Below, in pieces: positions 15,834-23,917 of a stretch of DNA of 64,000 nt. Position 1 is the first letter of the stretch. Every line of letters begins with the position of its first letter. The stretch spans positions 434,001-498,000 of the forward strand of contig NZ_PEND01000002.1 of the NCBI RefSeq assembly GCF_002844195.1. Direction: 5' to 3'. The notes under the pieces were generated by a model. The model made no database searches. It had not been told where the DNA came from and worked only from the letters and a program-made list of their open reading frames with translations. A program made the translations under genes and the position numbers. The DNA is from Halegenticoccus soli (GTDB lineage: Archaea; Halobacteriota; Halobacteria; Halobacteriales; Haloferacaceae).

Positions 15834-15970
15834 GGGCCCTTAGCTCAGTCTGGTTAGAGCGCTCGGCTCATAATGGCACCCGAAGCGGCGTCTTGACCTC
15901 GAACGCGAGGTTCGACGGTTCGGCGTCATGGGACACCGAGTGGTCGTTGGTTCGAATCCGACAGGGCCCA
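15834..15970 (+). tRNA. tRNA-Met (CAT), elongator, with 62-nt intron
   Basis: Exon 1 is 15834-15872 (acceptor GGGCCCT, anticodon loop CTCATA). Exon 2 is 15935-15970 (A CCGAG..., T-arm GGTTCGAATCC, AGGGCCC, discriminator A). The intron 15873-15934 follows position 37, the canonical archaeal site, and can pair with the exons to form a bulge-helix-bulge for the splicing endonuclease. Removing it gives a standard elongator tRNA-Met. Intron-bearing elongator tRNA-Met is a known haloarchaeal feature. Confidence 0.93.
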
Positions 15971-16097
15971 TCTGAGTGCCTGAGCGACAGCGAAGGCCGA
16001 CGTGCTCTCCCGAAGGATTCGAACGACAGAACGAGGGAGTAGAGCGACCGACGTTCGAGTCCCCGAAGCGAAGCTCGCCGTGAGGTGTCTCGGTGTT

Positions 16098-16140
16098 ACA
16101 AAAACAAAAGTACGTGAGTCGTTTTGCCGCGTAACGCGGC
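16098..16140 (-). terminator. hairpin plus T-rich tract downstream of csp
   Basis: On the minus strand, just past the cold-shock gene stop, a perfect GCCGCG-TTA-CGCGGC hairpin (16126-16140) is followed by the T-rich run ACTTTTGTTTTTGT (16098-16111). A U-tract terminator is the usual archaeal type; the hairpin may stabilise the mRNA 3' end. Confidence 0.6.
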
Positions 16141-16153
16141 GTACTAAACTGAT

Positions 16154-16348
16154 TTACAGGCGCGTGAGGTTCGTCGCGCGCGGGCCCTTGGGGGCCTGTT
16201 CGATGTCGAATTCCACTTCCGTTCCTTCCTCGAGGTCAGCGCCGCCGATGTCTTCCATGTGGAAGAACACGTCGTCGTCCGCGTCGTCCGTCGAGATGAA
16301 ACCGTAGCCGCCAGTGTCGTTGAAGAAATCAACGTTACCTTTCGCCAT
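16154..16348 (-). CDS. cspA: cold-shock domain protein
   Basis: 64 aa, a single five-stranded OB cold-shock domain. The RNA-binding motifs are GGYGFIS (RNP1) and VFFHMED (RNP2). The start ATG 16346-16348 (MAKGNVDFFNDTGGYG) is about 30 nt from a TATA-like GCCTTATCCG, giving a very short leader. It binds single-stranded nucleic acid and acts as an RNA chaperone. Haloarchaea usually carry one or several stand-alone copies. Confidence 0.94.
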   Translation of the reverse strand: MAKGNVDFFNDTGGYGFISTDDADDDVFFHMEDIGGADLEEGTEVEFDIEQAPKGPRATNLTRL

Positions 16349-16603
16349 TGCTTTTGAACACAACGGGGGTACACGGATAAGGCTTGCGAGGGTCGTAGTA
16401 CCACGATCGAGATTCAGTTGACACCCTGTTCCGAAGAGGAAGAAACAGTGAGCAAACGTACTCGGATCGTCGAACGGCGAGCGATTCGGCGACCACTCGG
16501 GCGGCGATCGATCGGACTCCTGTAGTACCCACGCTTTCGGCGGCCGTTTCGGCCGTCGAAAGTTCGAGGGGGCTTTACGGACGGCGCGTCAGAATTGACA
16601 CCC

Positions 16604-17242
16604 GTGGATCCTAACGAGGTTCGTCGTCAGTGGGAAGAGCGGTCGGGAGAGTTTTCGCCGGAATACTACGCCTACTACGGCCAGAACGAGACGAGCGAAT
16701 CGATCCGAAGAATCCTCGAACGGCGCGTCGGCCCCGACGCGGCGGTCTTAGAACTCGGTTGCGGCCCGGGTCGGCACCTCTCGTGCCTTCACGAACACGG
16801 CTTTTCGAACTTGAGCGGCGTCGATATCAACGACCGCGCGTTCGAGGTGATGGAAGACACCTACCCCGACCTCGCCGCGCGCGGAACGTTCTACGCCGAC
16901 GCCATCGAGGACGTCGTCGACACCTTCGACGATCGCCACTTCGACGCGATCTTCTCGGTCGAGACGCTCCAACACATCCACCCGGACGACGGCTGGATCT
17001 TCGAGGAACTGGCCCGGATCACGGACGAACTCCTCGTCACGGTGGAGAACGAGGGCGACGAACACCGCCGTCCGAGCGAGCCCGCGGTGAACTACATCGA
17101 CGGCGACTTTCCCTTGTACTATCGAAACTGGGGGCGGGTGTTCGCCGCGCTCGGTTTCGTCGAGGTGGAGACGGAGCGGGGGGAGAGAGACACGCTGAGG
17201 GCGTTCCGATCCCCGGAAGAGCGGGCTTCCCGCTCGGAGTGA
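16604..17242 (+). CDS. class I SAM-dependent methyltransferase
   Basis: 212 aa from GTG 16604 (MDPNEVRRQWEERSGEFSPEYYAYYG); a TTG three codons upstream is also possible. Motif I VLELGCGPGRH binds SAM, the acidic end of beta2 is GVDIN, and motif IV DAIFSVETLQHI follows. The fold is that of small-molecule methyltransferases; the N-terminal YYAYYGQNETSESI lid is not diagnostic. Lies upstream of, but not in an operon with, the arsenic genes (249 nt apart). Confidence 0.82.
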   Translation: MDPNEVRRQWEERSGEFSPEYYAYYGQNETSESIRRILERRVGPDAAVLELGCGPGRHLSCLHEHGFSNLSGVDINDRAFEVMEDTYPDLAARGTFYADAIEDVVDTFDDRHFDAIFSVETLQHIHPDDGWIFEELARITDELLVTVENEGDEHRRPSEPAVNYIDGDFPLYYRNWGRVFAALGFVEVETERGERDTLRAFRSPEERASRSE

Positions 17243-17457
17243 CTCTTCGCGCCGTCGACGACCCGCTCCCCGTGTTCGAGGATCTTCCCGGCGATTCCGC
17301 TCCGCGATCGACCGTGTGGTGCGGACGCGCCGAATGCCGCCGTGACCACGGCGGTCGGCGGCTGCAACTCCCCCGTCGTCGCTCGTCCGATCGCGCTCTC
17401 CGACTCCATTCGTCACTTGCTGTCGCCCGCGTCGGGATCACCGCGATCGAAACAGCC

Positions 17458-17493
17458 ATATTAGCACACCATAATATTAGGAATAGCTAATAT
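17458..17493 (+). promoter_or_regulatory. arsR promoter/operator (ATATTAG repeats)
   Basis: An ATATTAG at 17458-17464, about 26-30 nt before the ATG, is a likely TATA box. The palindrome ATATTAG-GAATAG-CTAATAT (17474-17493) covers the predicted transcription start and overlaps the first bases of the arsR start codon region. A perfect 7-bp inverted repeat at this place is what an autoregulatory ArsR dimer would bind. AT-rich against a GC-rich background. Confidence 0.7.
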
Positions 17494-17854
17494 GACACCC
17501 AAACGAGAGCGGTATCACGCGACGAGCGCGACCGAGTCGTGCTGTTCGACCGGTCACCGGCTTTCGGACGCCGAACTGGCCGCCGACGTCCGGCTCCTGG
17601 CGGCCGCGGGGAGCGAAACGCGGTACGAGGCGCTCCGCCTCATCGCGGACGCCGACGGAGAGGTTTGCGCCTGCGAACTCGAACCCGCCCTGGCCGTGAG
17701 TCAGGGGGCGGTCAGTCAGGCGCTTTCCCGTCTCCGCGCCGCCGGGCTGGTCACGCGGCGAAAGGACGGGCGGTGGCGCTACTACGGCGTGACGCCCGAA
17801 GCGGAACGGCTGCTGAGCGCGCTAGACGAAATTAGAGAGTCCACCCATGAGTGA
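17492..17854 (+). CDS. arsR: ArsR-family metalloregulator
   Basis: 120 aa winged helix-turn-helix. The recognition region is VSQGAVSQALSRLRAAGLVTRRKDGRWRYYGVT. Candidate thiol ligands are Cys17-Cys18 near the N-terminus (ESCCST) and the Cys-x-Cys of EVCACELEPAL in the metal-sensing helix, the classical As(III)/Cd site position. It should repress its own promoter and the downstream arsM until metalloid binding releases it. The stop overlaps the arsM start by 8 nt (translational coupling). Confidence 0.9.
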   Translation: MTPKRERYHATSATESCCSTGHRLSDAELAADVRLLAAAGSETRYEALRLIADADGEVCACELEPALAVSQGAVSQALSRLRAAGLVTRRKDGRWRYYGVTPEAERLLSALDEIRESTHE

Positions 17855-18671
17855 AGACGCGGCTTCGACGGAGGCTGAATCGGGAGATCTAACCGCGGCG
17901 GAACAGCGGCGGGCCGTCCGAGAACGGTACGCTCGCATCGCTACGGAGTCGTCCGGCTGCTGCGGCGAATCGACGGGCTGCGACGAGGCGGACGCGGACG
18001 ATCGGGCGAAACGGCTCGGCTACGCTGAAGACGACCTGGCGTCCGTCGCGGACGGAGCCAACCTGGGACTCGGCTGCGGTAACCCGAACGCCCTCGCGTC
18101 GCTTCGGGAGGGGGAAACCGTTCTCGACCTCGGTTCGGGGGGCGGCTTCGATTGCTTCCTCGCCGCTCGGGAGGTCGGCGATTCGGGTCGCGTCATCGGC
18201 GTCGACATGACGCCGGAGATGGTTGAACGGGCGCGGGAGAACGCGGAGAAGAACGACGCGCGCAACGTCGAGTTCCGTCTCGGCGAAATCGAGCACCTTC
18301 CCGTCGCCGACGGGTCCGTCGACGTCGTCATCTCCAACTGCGTCGTCAACCTCTCGCCGTCCAAGCCCCAGGTGTTCCGCGACGCGTACCGCGTTCTTCG
18401 ACCGGGCGGACGGCTCGCGATCTCGGACGTCGTGGTGACGGCGAGCCTCCCGGAAGACGTGAGGAGCGACCCCGAATCGGTCGCGGCGTGCGTCGCCGGC
18501 GCGTCGACTATCGACGCGCTCGAAGAGATGCTCGCCACCGCCGGCTTCGAGCGGGTTCGCATCTCGCCAAAGGGGGAGAGTCGGTCGTTCATCCGCGAGT
18601 GGGACGACGACCGCGACCTCGGCGACTACCTCGTCTCCGCGAGCATCGAAGGCCGAAAGCCGGCGCACTGA
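17847..18671 (+). CDS. arsM: arsenite S-adenosylmethionine methyltransferase
   Basis: 274 aa. The Cys-rich N-terminal segment SSGCCGESTGC, SAM motif VLDLGSGGGFDCFLAAREVG, GVDMTPEMVERAR, the conserved VISNCVVNLSPSK with the catalytic Cys, and VLRPGGRLAISDVV are diagnostic of ArsM. It methylates As(III) to less toxic or volatile species. Overlaps arsR by 8 nt, so the pair is one inducible detoxification operon. No arsenite pump gene (arsB/acr3/arsA) is nearby. Confidence 0.93.
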   Translation: MSEDAASTEAESGDLTAAEQRRAVRERYARIATESSGCCGESTGCDEADADDRAKRLGYAEDDLASVADGANLGLGCGNPNALASLREGETVLDLGSGGGFDCFLAAREVGDSGRVIGVDMTPEMVERARENAEKNDARNVEFRLGEIEHLPVADGSVDVVISNCVVNLSPSKPQVFRDAYRVLRPGGRLAISDVVVTASLPEDVRSDPESVAACVAGASTIDALEEMLATAGFERVRISPKGESRSFIREWDDDRDLGDYLVSASIEGRKPAH

Positions 18672-18822
18672 GCGATCCGCCGCGCTTCGGTCAGTGCGCA
18701 CGGACCCGCGTCCGCGAGTCAGCGGCGGAGGACCGTCGGGACGCGGGTCCGCCGTGGAGCCGAACGGGCATCGGCGATCGACCGAGCGAACCTATTTGCG
18801 CGTATCCGGCGACCGACTAGGT

Positions 18823-18972
18823 ATGACCGACGACCGCCGGGACTGCCCGCTCTGTGAACGACAGTTCGAACACCTCGACGACGTTCGCGTCCATCTGACC
18901 GACGATCACACGAAACAGGCCCTGGCGTACGGACTCATCGGGGCGACGGGAGGAGCAGGAAGCGATCGCTGA
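18823..18972 (+). CDS. 49-aa C2H2 zinc-finger microprotein
   Basis: ATG 18823 (MTDDRRDCPLCERQFEHLDD). Cys8, Cys11, His24 and His29 give a classical C-x2-C-x12-H-x4-H finger, with hydrophobic Phe15 and Leu18 in the expected core positions. A CTATTTGCG element about 30 nt upstream could be its TATA box. Such single-finger proteins are frequent in haloarchaea, and one has been implicated in biofilm and lipid phenotypes; the target here is unknown. Confidence 0.8.
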   Translation: MTDDRRDCPLCERQFEHLDDVRVHLTDDHTKQALAYGLIGATGGAGSDR

Positions 18973-19128
18973 TCGGCGAGTGTCGCTTTCAGATCGATTG
19001 TCCCTCTCCCTCACAGTCAAACGCGGTGACACGAATTCATCAGGTAAAACAATCTAAATTGAAGTTCGTTTCTTATTTATCATAGTCTTTGTATATCCTC
19101 ACCCAAAATCGGGACATACGGAGCACAC

Positions 19129-20607
19129 ATGGCAACCACTACCGACGCGTGGTTCGGAGCCGGCGGTGGCGACAACCGATTCGTCTACGTCACCGCCGCC
19201 CTCGCCGCGCTGAACGGGCTACTGTTCGGATTCGACACGGGCGTCATCTCCGGGGCGTTTCTCTACATCAGAGAGGCGTTCGAGATGACCTCCCTTTTCG
19301 GGATCGCGATGGATCCCTCCTGGGTGCAGGGGCTGGTGGTGAGCGGCGCGCTGATCGGGGCGGTGATCGGCGCGGCCACCGGCGGCTACCTGGCCGACAG
19401 AATCGGGCGGCGGCGGCTCATCCTGATCGCGGCCGTCGTGTTCTTCGTCGGGTCGCTGACGATGGCGATCGCGCCGAACGTCGAGGTGCTCGTCGTCGGC
19501 CGCGTCGTCGACGGCGTCGCCATCGGCTTCGCCTCCATCGTCGGGCCGCTGTACATCTCGGAGATATCGCCGCCGAAGATCCGCGGGTCGCTCGTGTCGT
19601 TCAACCAGCTCGCCATCACCAGCGGCATCCTCGCGTCCTACCTGGTGAACTACGCGGTCTCGTACTTCGTGGACTCCGTGCTCACCGGCGAGCTCGCGTG
19701 GCGCATCATGCTCGGGACGGGGATGGCCCCCGCCGTCGTCCTGCTCGTCGGCATGCTGTTCATGCCCGAGAGCCCGCGGTGGCTCGTCGAGCGCGGCCGG
19801 GAGAGCGCCGCGCGCGACGTCCTCTCGCGGACCCGCGACGAGGCGGGCGTCGAGGCGGAGCTGAACGAGATCAAACAGACCGAGGAGATTCAAGAAGAGG
19901 GGCTCTCGGAGCTGTTCGAGCCGTGGATCCGGCCGGCGCTCGTCGTCGGCATCGGGCTCGCGGCGTTCCAGCAGGTGACGGGCATCAACACGGTCATCTA
20001 CTACGCGCCGACGATCCTCGAATCGACCGGGTTCGGGAACTCCGCGTCCATCCTGGCGACCGTCGGCATCGGCGTCGTCAACGTCGCCATGACCGTCGTC
20101 GCGGTGCTGCTCATGGACCGCGCCGGCCGCCGCCCGCTGCTCATGGTCGGCCTCGCCGGGATGACGGTCACGCTCGTCGTGCTCGGTGCGGCGTTCTTCC
20201 TGCCGGGGCTGTCGGGCGTCGTGGGCTGGGCGGCCCTCGCGAGCCTGATGCTCTACGTGGCGTTCTTCGCGATCGGCCTCGGGCCGGTGTTCTGGCTCCT
20301 CATCTCCGAGATCTACCCGCTCAAGGTGCGCGGATCGGCGATGGGCGTCGTGACGGTCGTCAACTGGCTCGCGAACCTCGTCGTCGCGCAGACGTTCCTG
20401 CAGCTCGTCGACGCCTTCGGGCAGTCGGGCACGTTCTGGCTGTACGCCGCGCTAAGCGCCGTCGCGCTGGTCTTCACGTACTTCCTCGTGCCCGAAACCA
20501 AGGGCCGCTCCCTCGAAGCGATCGAGGCGGACCTGCGCGAGAGCGCGCTGGGCTCGGAGCGCACGGCGCTCGCCGAGGAAGGGACGCCGGAAGACAGTCT
20601 CGACTGA
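19129..20607 (+). CDS. MFS sugar porter (GLUT/XylE type)
   Basis: 492 aa, 12 transmembrane helices. Sugar-porter signatures include GFDTGVISGAFLYIREAF, RIGRRRLI between TM2 and TM3, PESPRWLVERGR, the QQVTGINTVIYYAPTI sugar-binding stretch in TM7, DRAGRRPLL, and the terminal VPETKGRSLEAIE. It imports a monosaccharide, probably by proton or sodium symport; the exact sugar is not readable. AT-rich upstream sequence with TTTATTTATC and GTATATCC provides the promoter. No catabolic genes adjoin it; KdgK lies 8 kb away. Confidence 0.92.
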   Translation: MATTTDAWFGAGGGDNRFVYVTAALAALNGLLFGFDTGVISGAFLYIREAFEMTSLFGIAMDPSWVQGLVVSGALIGAVIGAATGGYLADRIGRRRLILIAAVVFFVGSLTMAIAPNVEVLVVGRVVDGVAIGFASIVGPLYISEISPPKIRGSLVSFNQLAITSGILASYLVNYAVSYFVDSVLTGELAWRIMLGTGMAPAVVLLVGMLFMPESPRWLVERGRESAARDVLSRTRDEAGVEAELNEIKQTEEIQEEGLSELFEPWIRPALVVGIGLAAFQQVTGINTVIYYAPTILESTGFGNSASILATVGIGVVNVAMTVVAVLLMDRAGRRPLLMVGLAGMTVTLVVLGAAFFLPGLSGVVGWAALASLMLYVAFFAIGLGPVFWLLISEIYPLKVRGSAMGVVTVVNWLANLVVAQTFLQLVDAFGQSGTFWLYAALSAVALVFTYFLVPETKGRSLEAIEADLRESALGSERTALAEEGTPEDSLD

Positions 20608-20882
20608 GGCCCGGCGGTCACTGACCGCGGACCACCGATCGCTGATCGCCGACCGCCGGCCACCGGCCACCGCCGCTCTCCGGCCGCGGGTCTCGAATAC
20701 CGACCATCTCGTATTTCGGACGTGTTCGCCCGAGCGACGGCCGTCGTTTCGACCCGCGGTGAGCCCGAAATCCGCTCGTAAATCGCGACTGTATTAACAT
20801 CCGAGCGAAAATAGGTCGGACAACGCATCCGTCTACTGTACCAACCCAATTCCGGCGTAGGCTGCCGATTTAACGAAGGATA
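20608..20882. other. intergenic region with short GC-rich degenerate repeats
   Basis: After the transporter stop there is a CGGTCA-C-TGACCG hairpin (20617-20629 region). Short degenerate units of about ten bases follow (GATCGCTGATCGCC, GACCGCCGGCCACCGGCCACC). They may form the 3' end of the transporter mRNA. Nothing I would call a gene lies here; the sequence then shifts to AT-rich promoter DNA. Confidence 0.5.
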
Positions 20883-20928
20883 TCACTCATTTTAACACAG
20901 TATTAATTACCAGATAGTTATTTATGTA
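20883..20928 (+). promoter_or_regulatory. AT-rich promoter of the pilin gene
   Basis: A pronounced AT island (CTCATTTTAACACAG, TATTAATTACC, AGTTATTTATG) precedes a GC-rich 140-nt leader. TATA-like candidates would place transcription start near 20930-20950, well ahead of the pilin ATG at 21073. Confidence 0.6.
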
Positions 20929-21072
20929 ATGGCTTCGTGTACACGGGTGAACACGTCGGAACGGCGGGACGGTGGTCCGGCGCGCGGCCGATGCCCGGCT
21001 GCGCGCCCGGGGGGAGCCCTGGGAGGTGCCCCCGCAGCGTCCGCTGCCGGTGCGGCGTGGGAGAGGGAGATC

Positions 21073-21504
21073 ATGCAACTGAGAAAACTATTGACGGAGA
21101 ATCGCGCGGTGAGTCCGGTGATCGGCGTCATCCTGATGGTCGCCATCACCGTCATCCTGGCGGCCGTGATCGGCACGTTCGTCCTGGGACTCGGAGATCA
21201 GGTGCAGCAGACGGCTCCGCAGGCGAGCTTCTCGTTTGACTTCCATGACGGTAATCAAGTAACTATTACACATGATGGCGGAGACGCAATTGAAGAAGGG
21301 AATGACCTGACAACTGTGAGTTCAGGTTCGTTCTCAGGTTCTGATGACTGGGCTGACTCCTACGGTACAAGTAAAGTTACCGCTGGGGACTCAATAACGC
21401 GAACGCACGATACCAGCTGGGATGGGGAAACTCTCAGGGTTGTCTGGAATCGAGGCAACGACAATTCCGCAACTCTGGCCAAAGCGACGGCTCCGAGTGC
21501 GTAA
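21073..21504 (+). CDS. type IV pilin with archaeal pilin N-domain
   Basis: 143 aa from ATG 21073 (MQLRKLLTENRAVSPVIG), preceded by a Shine-Dalgarno-like GGGAGA about 10 nt upstream. The class III signal NRAVSPVIG is followed by a ~25-residue hydrophobic helix (VILMVAITVILAAVIGTFVLGL), the hallmark of haloarchaeal pilins cut by PibD and assembled into adhesion pili. The rest is a small Thr/Ser/Asp-rich beta domain. Bases from ~21230 to ~21480 are clearly AT-richer with unusual codons, while the N-terminal part keeps host composition. No pilB/pilC genes adjoin; orphan pilins using shared machinery are normal in haloarchaea. Confidence 0.88.
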   Translation: MQLRKLLTENRAVSPVIGVILMVAITVILAAVIGTFVLGLGDQVQQTAPQASFSFDFHDGNQVTITHDGGDAIEEGNDLTTVSSGSFSGSDDWADSYGTSKVTAGDSITRTHDTSWDGETLRVVWNRGNDNSATLAKATAPSA

Positions 21505-21546
21505 ATAGCGCACTCGTCCTTCTAACGCCGACAGAATTTCACCAGT

Positions 21547-22164
21547 TTACGAGTCCACGGACCCGTCCGAGACGTACGTCTCACGCACTGTCCTTGCAAG
21601 CAGCCCGTCCTTCTCGAACGCGATGTACACGACGACGAACGGCTCGTCCGCGGGTCGCATCACGAACACCTCGCGGTCGCCGTCGTCGTCCAGCCCCTCG
21701 TTCGCCCGTTCGATGAGCGGTTCGATCGGGAGCACGCCGCTTTCGAACTCTCCGAACACGTCGCGCGCGCCCGGTTGCGCCGCGAAGACGTAGAGCACGC
21801 CGTTCGGGTCGCCGTCGGTGTTGCGCGTCACGCGGGAGTTCATCGCGTCGCCGTCGGCCTCGGCCGCCATCCACGTCTCCCGGGCGGCCTCGAACAGCCC
21901 CGTCACGCCGTCGAGAAAGCGGATGCGCGTCCGCCGCAGCACGTCGATCGCCTCGAACCGCGGCGTCCCGTCGTCCCCCCAGGACAGCGTCGCGTCGACG
22001 AGGTAGCCCGGTTCGAGGCCGGCGACTGCCTCGTCGAGCGCCCCGTCGTACCCGTCGGTGCCGACGTAGGTCGGGTCGAACGACTCGGCGTCGATCAGCA
22101 GGAGCTCGTCCGGCGCGCGCGGCCGCCCGAGCACGCGGAACCGCCCGCTCGTCGAGAGTTCCAT
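21547..22164 (-). CDS. conserved haloarchaeal protein of unknown function
   Basis: 205 aa from ATG 22162-22164 (MELSTSGRFRVLGRPRAPDELLL); an in-frame ATG at 22189-22191 would add nine residues. Alternating strands in the first half (GYLVDATLSWGDDGTPRFEAIDVLRRTRIRFLDGVTG) and a helical/strand second half (ARETWMAAEADGDAMNSRVTRN) suggest a compact cytosolic fold. No motif is recognised. Convergent with the pilin gene; oriented like nhaC but 119 nt separate them. Confidence 0.7.
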   Translation of the reverse strand: MELSTSGRFRVLGRPRAPDELLLIDAESFDPTYVGTDGYDGALDEAVAGLEPGYLVDATLSWGDDGTPRFEAIDVLRRTRIRFLDGVTGLFEAARETWMAAEADGDAMNSRVTRNTDGDPNGVLYVFAAQPGARDVFGEFESGVLPIEPLIERANEGLDDDGDREVFVMRPADEPFVVVYIAFEKDGLLARTVRETYVSDGSVDS

Positions 22165-22283
22165 GCCCGGCGGTAGCCCGCCGGGAGACATAAGCCGGCC
22201 GACTCGCCGCACGGCGGCGCGGACGGGAGAGCAGACGGCGACGGACCGCCGCTCGGTCGCTCGGCCGTTCGCGACCGGGCCCC

Positions 22284-23762
22284 TCAGTCGTTCGAGACCG
22301 ACTTGACCGCGCCCGCGATACCCGCCGTCGTCTCCTCGTCCTTCCTGGTGATGCGCCAGCCGGTGAGCCCCATCGCGACGAGGATGAGCGGCGAGAGGAT
22401 GCCGAGGAAGTAGTACGGCGCGTACTGGAGCGTCGGCACGCCGAGCACGCCCGCCATGTACACGCCGCCGGCGTTCCACGGGATGAGCGCGCTTGTCGTC
22501 GTCCCGGCGGCCTCGACGGCCCGCGAGAGGTTGCGGCTCTCGAGGTCGAAGTCGTCGTACAGCCCGCGGAGGCTCATCCCCGGAACGACGATGCTCATGT
22601 ACTGCTCCGCCGCGAGGACGTTCATCCCGAAGGCCGAAACCGCGGTCCCGGCCGTCAGGCCGGCGACGCTCGACACCGCCTTGCCGAGGTGGTACGCGAG
22701 CACCGCGAGCACGCCCGTCCGTTCGAGCAGCCCGCCGAGCGCCAGCGCGGCGATGACGATGGTGATGGTCCACGCCGACCCGATGAGCCCGCCCGTGGCG
22801 AGGAGCTCGTTCACGAGTTCGACGCTCGTCTCGGGCGAGGTGCCGTTCTGCGCGACGTCCCACGCCGCGACGAACCCCTCGACGCTCAGCGCCCCCTGGA
22901 CGACGACCTGCGTCGCGACGCCGGCGAAGACGCCCGCGATCAGCGACGGGAGCGCCGGGTACCCCCGGAGCGCGAGCCCGAACGTCACGAGGAGCGGGAA
23001 GAACACGAGCGGCGTGACGGCGTAGGTGTTCGTGATCGCCGCCTGGATCTCCGCGACGCGCCCCGCGGGGATCGAGCCCGTGGCCGTCAGCCCGAGGTAG
23101 GCGTACCCAAGGAGCGACAGCCCGAGCGCGATCCCCGTTCCGACGCGCATCGTCCGAATGTGCGTCAGGAGGTCGGTGTTCGTCACCGCGGCCGCGAGGT
23201 TCGTCGTGTCCGAAAGCGGCGAGATCTTGTCGCCGGTGTACGCGCCGGTCAGCACCGCCCCGGCGGTCATCGGCTCCGGCACCCCCAGCCCCGCGCCGAT
23301 CCCGATGAACGCGACGCCGAGCGTGCCGGCGGTGGTCCACGACGAGCCGACGGCGAACGCGACGCCCGTCGCGAGGAGCGCCGTCACGGGCAGGAACACG
23401 GTCGGCGAGAGCAGGTCCAGCCCGTAGTACACGAGCGCCGGGATCGTCCCGGCGGCGGTCCACACGGCGATGAGCACGTAGATGACGAAGATGATGAGGA
23501 TCGCCTGCATCCCCATCCTGAGCCCGTCCACGATGCCCTCGTACATCCGCTGCCACGGGATGCCGACCCAGTATCGGCCGACCAGGCCGGTGAGCACGAT
23601 GCCCCACAGGAGGGGCATGTGCGCGTCGAGGCCGAGGGCGATCGCCCCGACGCTGAGGAACGCGAGCATCCCGACGACCGGGACGAGCGCCTGGGTCAGC
23701 GTCGGGCGCTCGTCCTCGGGGATGTCGTCGTATGTCAGCGGCTCGAACGATAGTGTCGCCAT
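22284..23762 (-). CDS. nhaC: NhaC-family Na+/H+ antiporter
   Basis: 492 aa from ATG 23760-23762 (MATLSFEPLTYDDIPEDERPTL); an in-frame ATG nine codons upstream lies inside a TATA-like stretch and is less likely. There are about 11-12 transmembrane helices. The conserved antiporter segments AVGSSWTTAGTLGVAFIGIG and GAYTGDKISPLSDTTNLA are characteristic of NhaC. It exchanges Na+ for H+ at the cytoplasmic membrane, important for pH and sodium homeostasis in a salt-in organism; some NhaC-type proteins instead exchange organic acids. Confidence 0.9.
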   Translation of the reverse strand: MATLSFEPLTYDDIPEDERPTLTQALVPVVGMLAFLSVGAIALGLDAHMPLLWGIVLTGLVGRYWVGIPWQRMYEGIVDGLRMGMQAILIIFVIYVLIAVWTAAGTIPALVYYGLDLLSPTVFLPVTALLATGVAFAVGSSWTTAGTLGVAFIGIGAGLGVPEPMTAGAVLTGAYTGDKISPLSDTTNLAAAVTNTDLLTHIRTMRVGTGIALGLSLLGYAYLGLTATGSIPAGRVAEIQAAITNTYAVTPLVFFPLLVTFGLALRGYPALPSLIAGVFAGVATQVVVQGALSVEGFVAAWDVAQNGTSPETSVELVNELLATGGLIGSAWTITIVIAALALGGLLERTGVLAVLAYHLGKAVSSVAGLTAGTAVSAFGMNVLAAEQYMSIVVPGMSLRGLYDDFDLESRNLSRAVEAAGTTTSALIPWNAGGVYMAGVLGVPTLQYAPYYFLGILSPLILVAMGLTGWRITRKDEETTAGIAGAVKSVSND

Positions 23763-23917
23763 ACGGCCGACGGTATTTGGTTCGCGCATTTGTATTTGTG
23801 GATCTCATGCGCGTTAGTCATCGAATGTCGTGGTGCTCGGTAGCGCCCGGCTGGGACGCGGGGCTCGGCGACTCGGAGCGGGTCGCCCCACGCGGCGATG
23901 CGGATCGCGCCCGACGC

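Noticed and set aside
16013-16031. Possible degenerate copy of the tRNA-Met 3' end (GGATTCGAACGACAG)
   Set aside because: Only a weak gapped match to GGTTCGAATCCGACAG; the T-loop consensus alone explains most of it, unlike the long matches behind tRNA-Phe, tRNA-Val and tRNA-Arg.
17119-17409. 96-codon minus-strand frame beginning MESESAIGRATTGELQ
   Set aside because: Overlaps the 3' end of the methyltransferase gene by about 120 nt, lacks acidic bias and family resemblance; the promoter of arsR lies directly beyond it.
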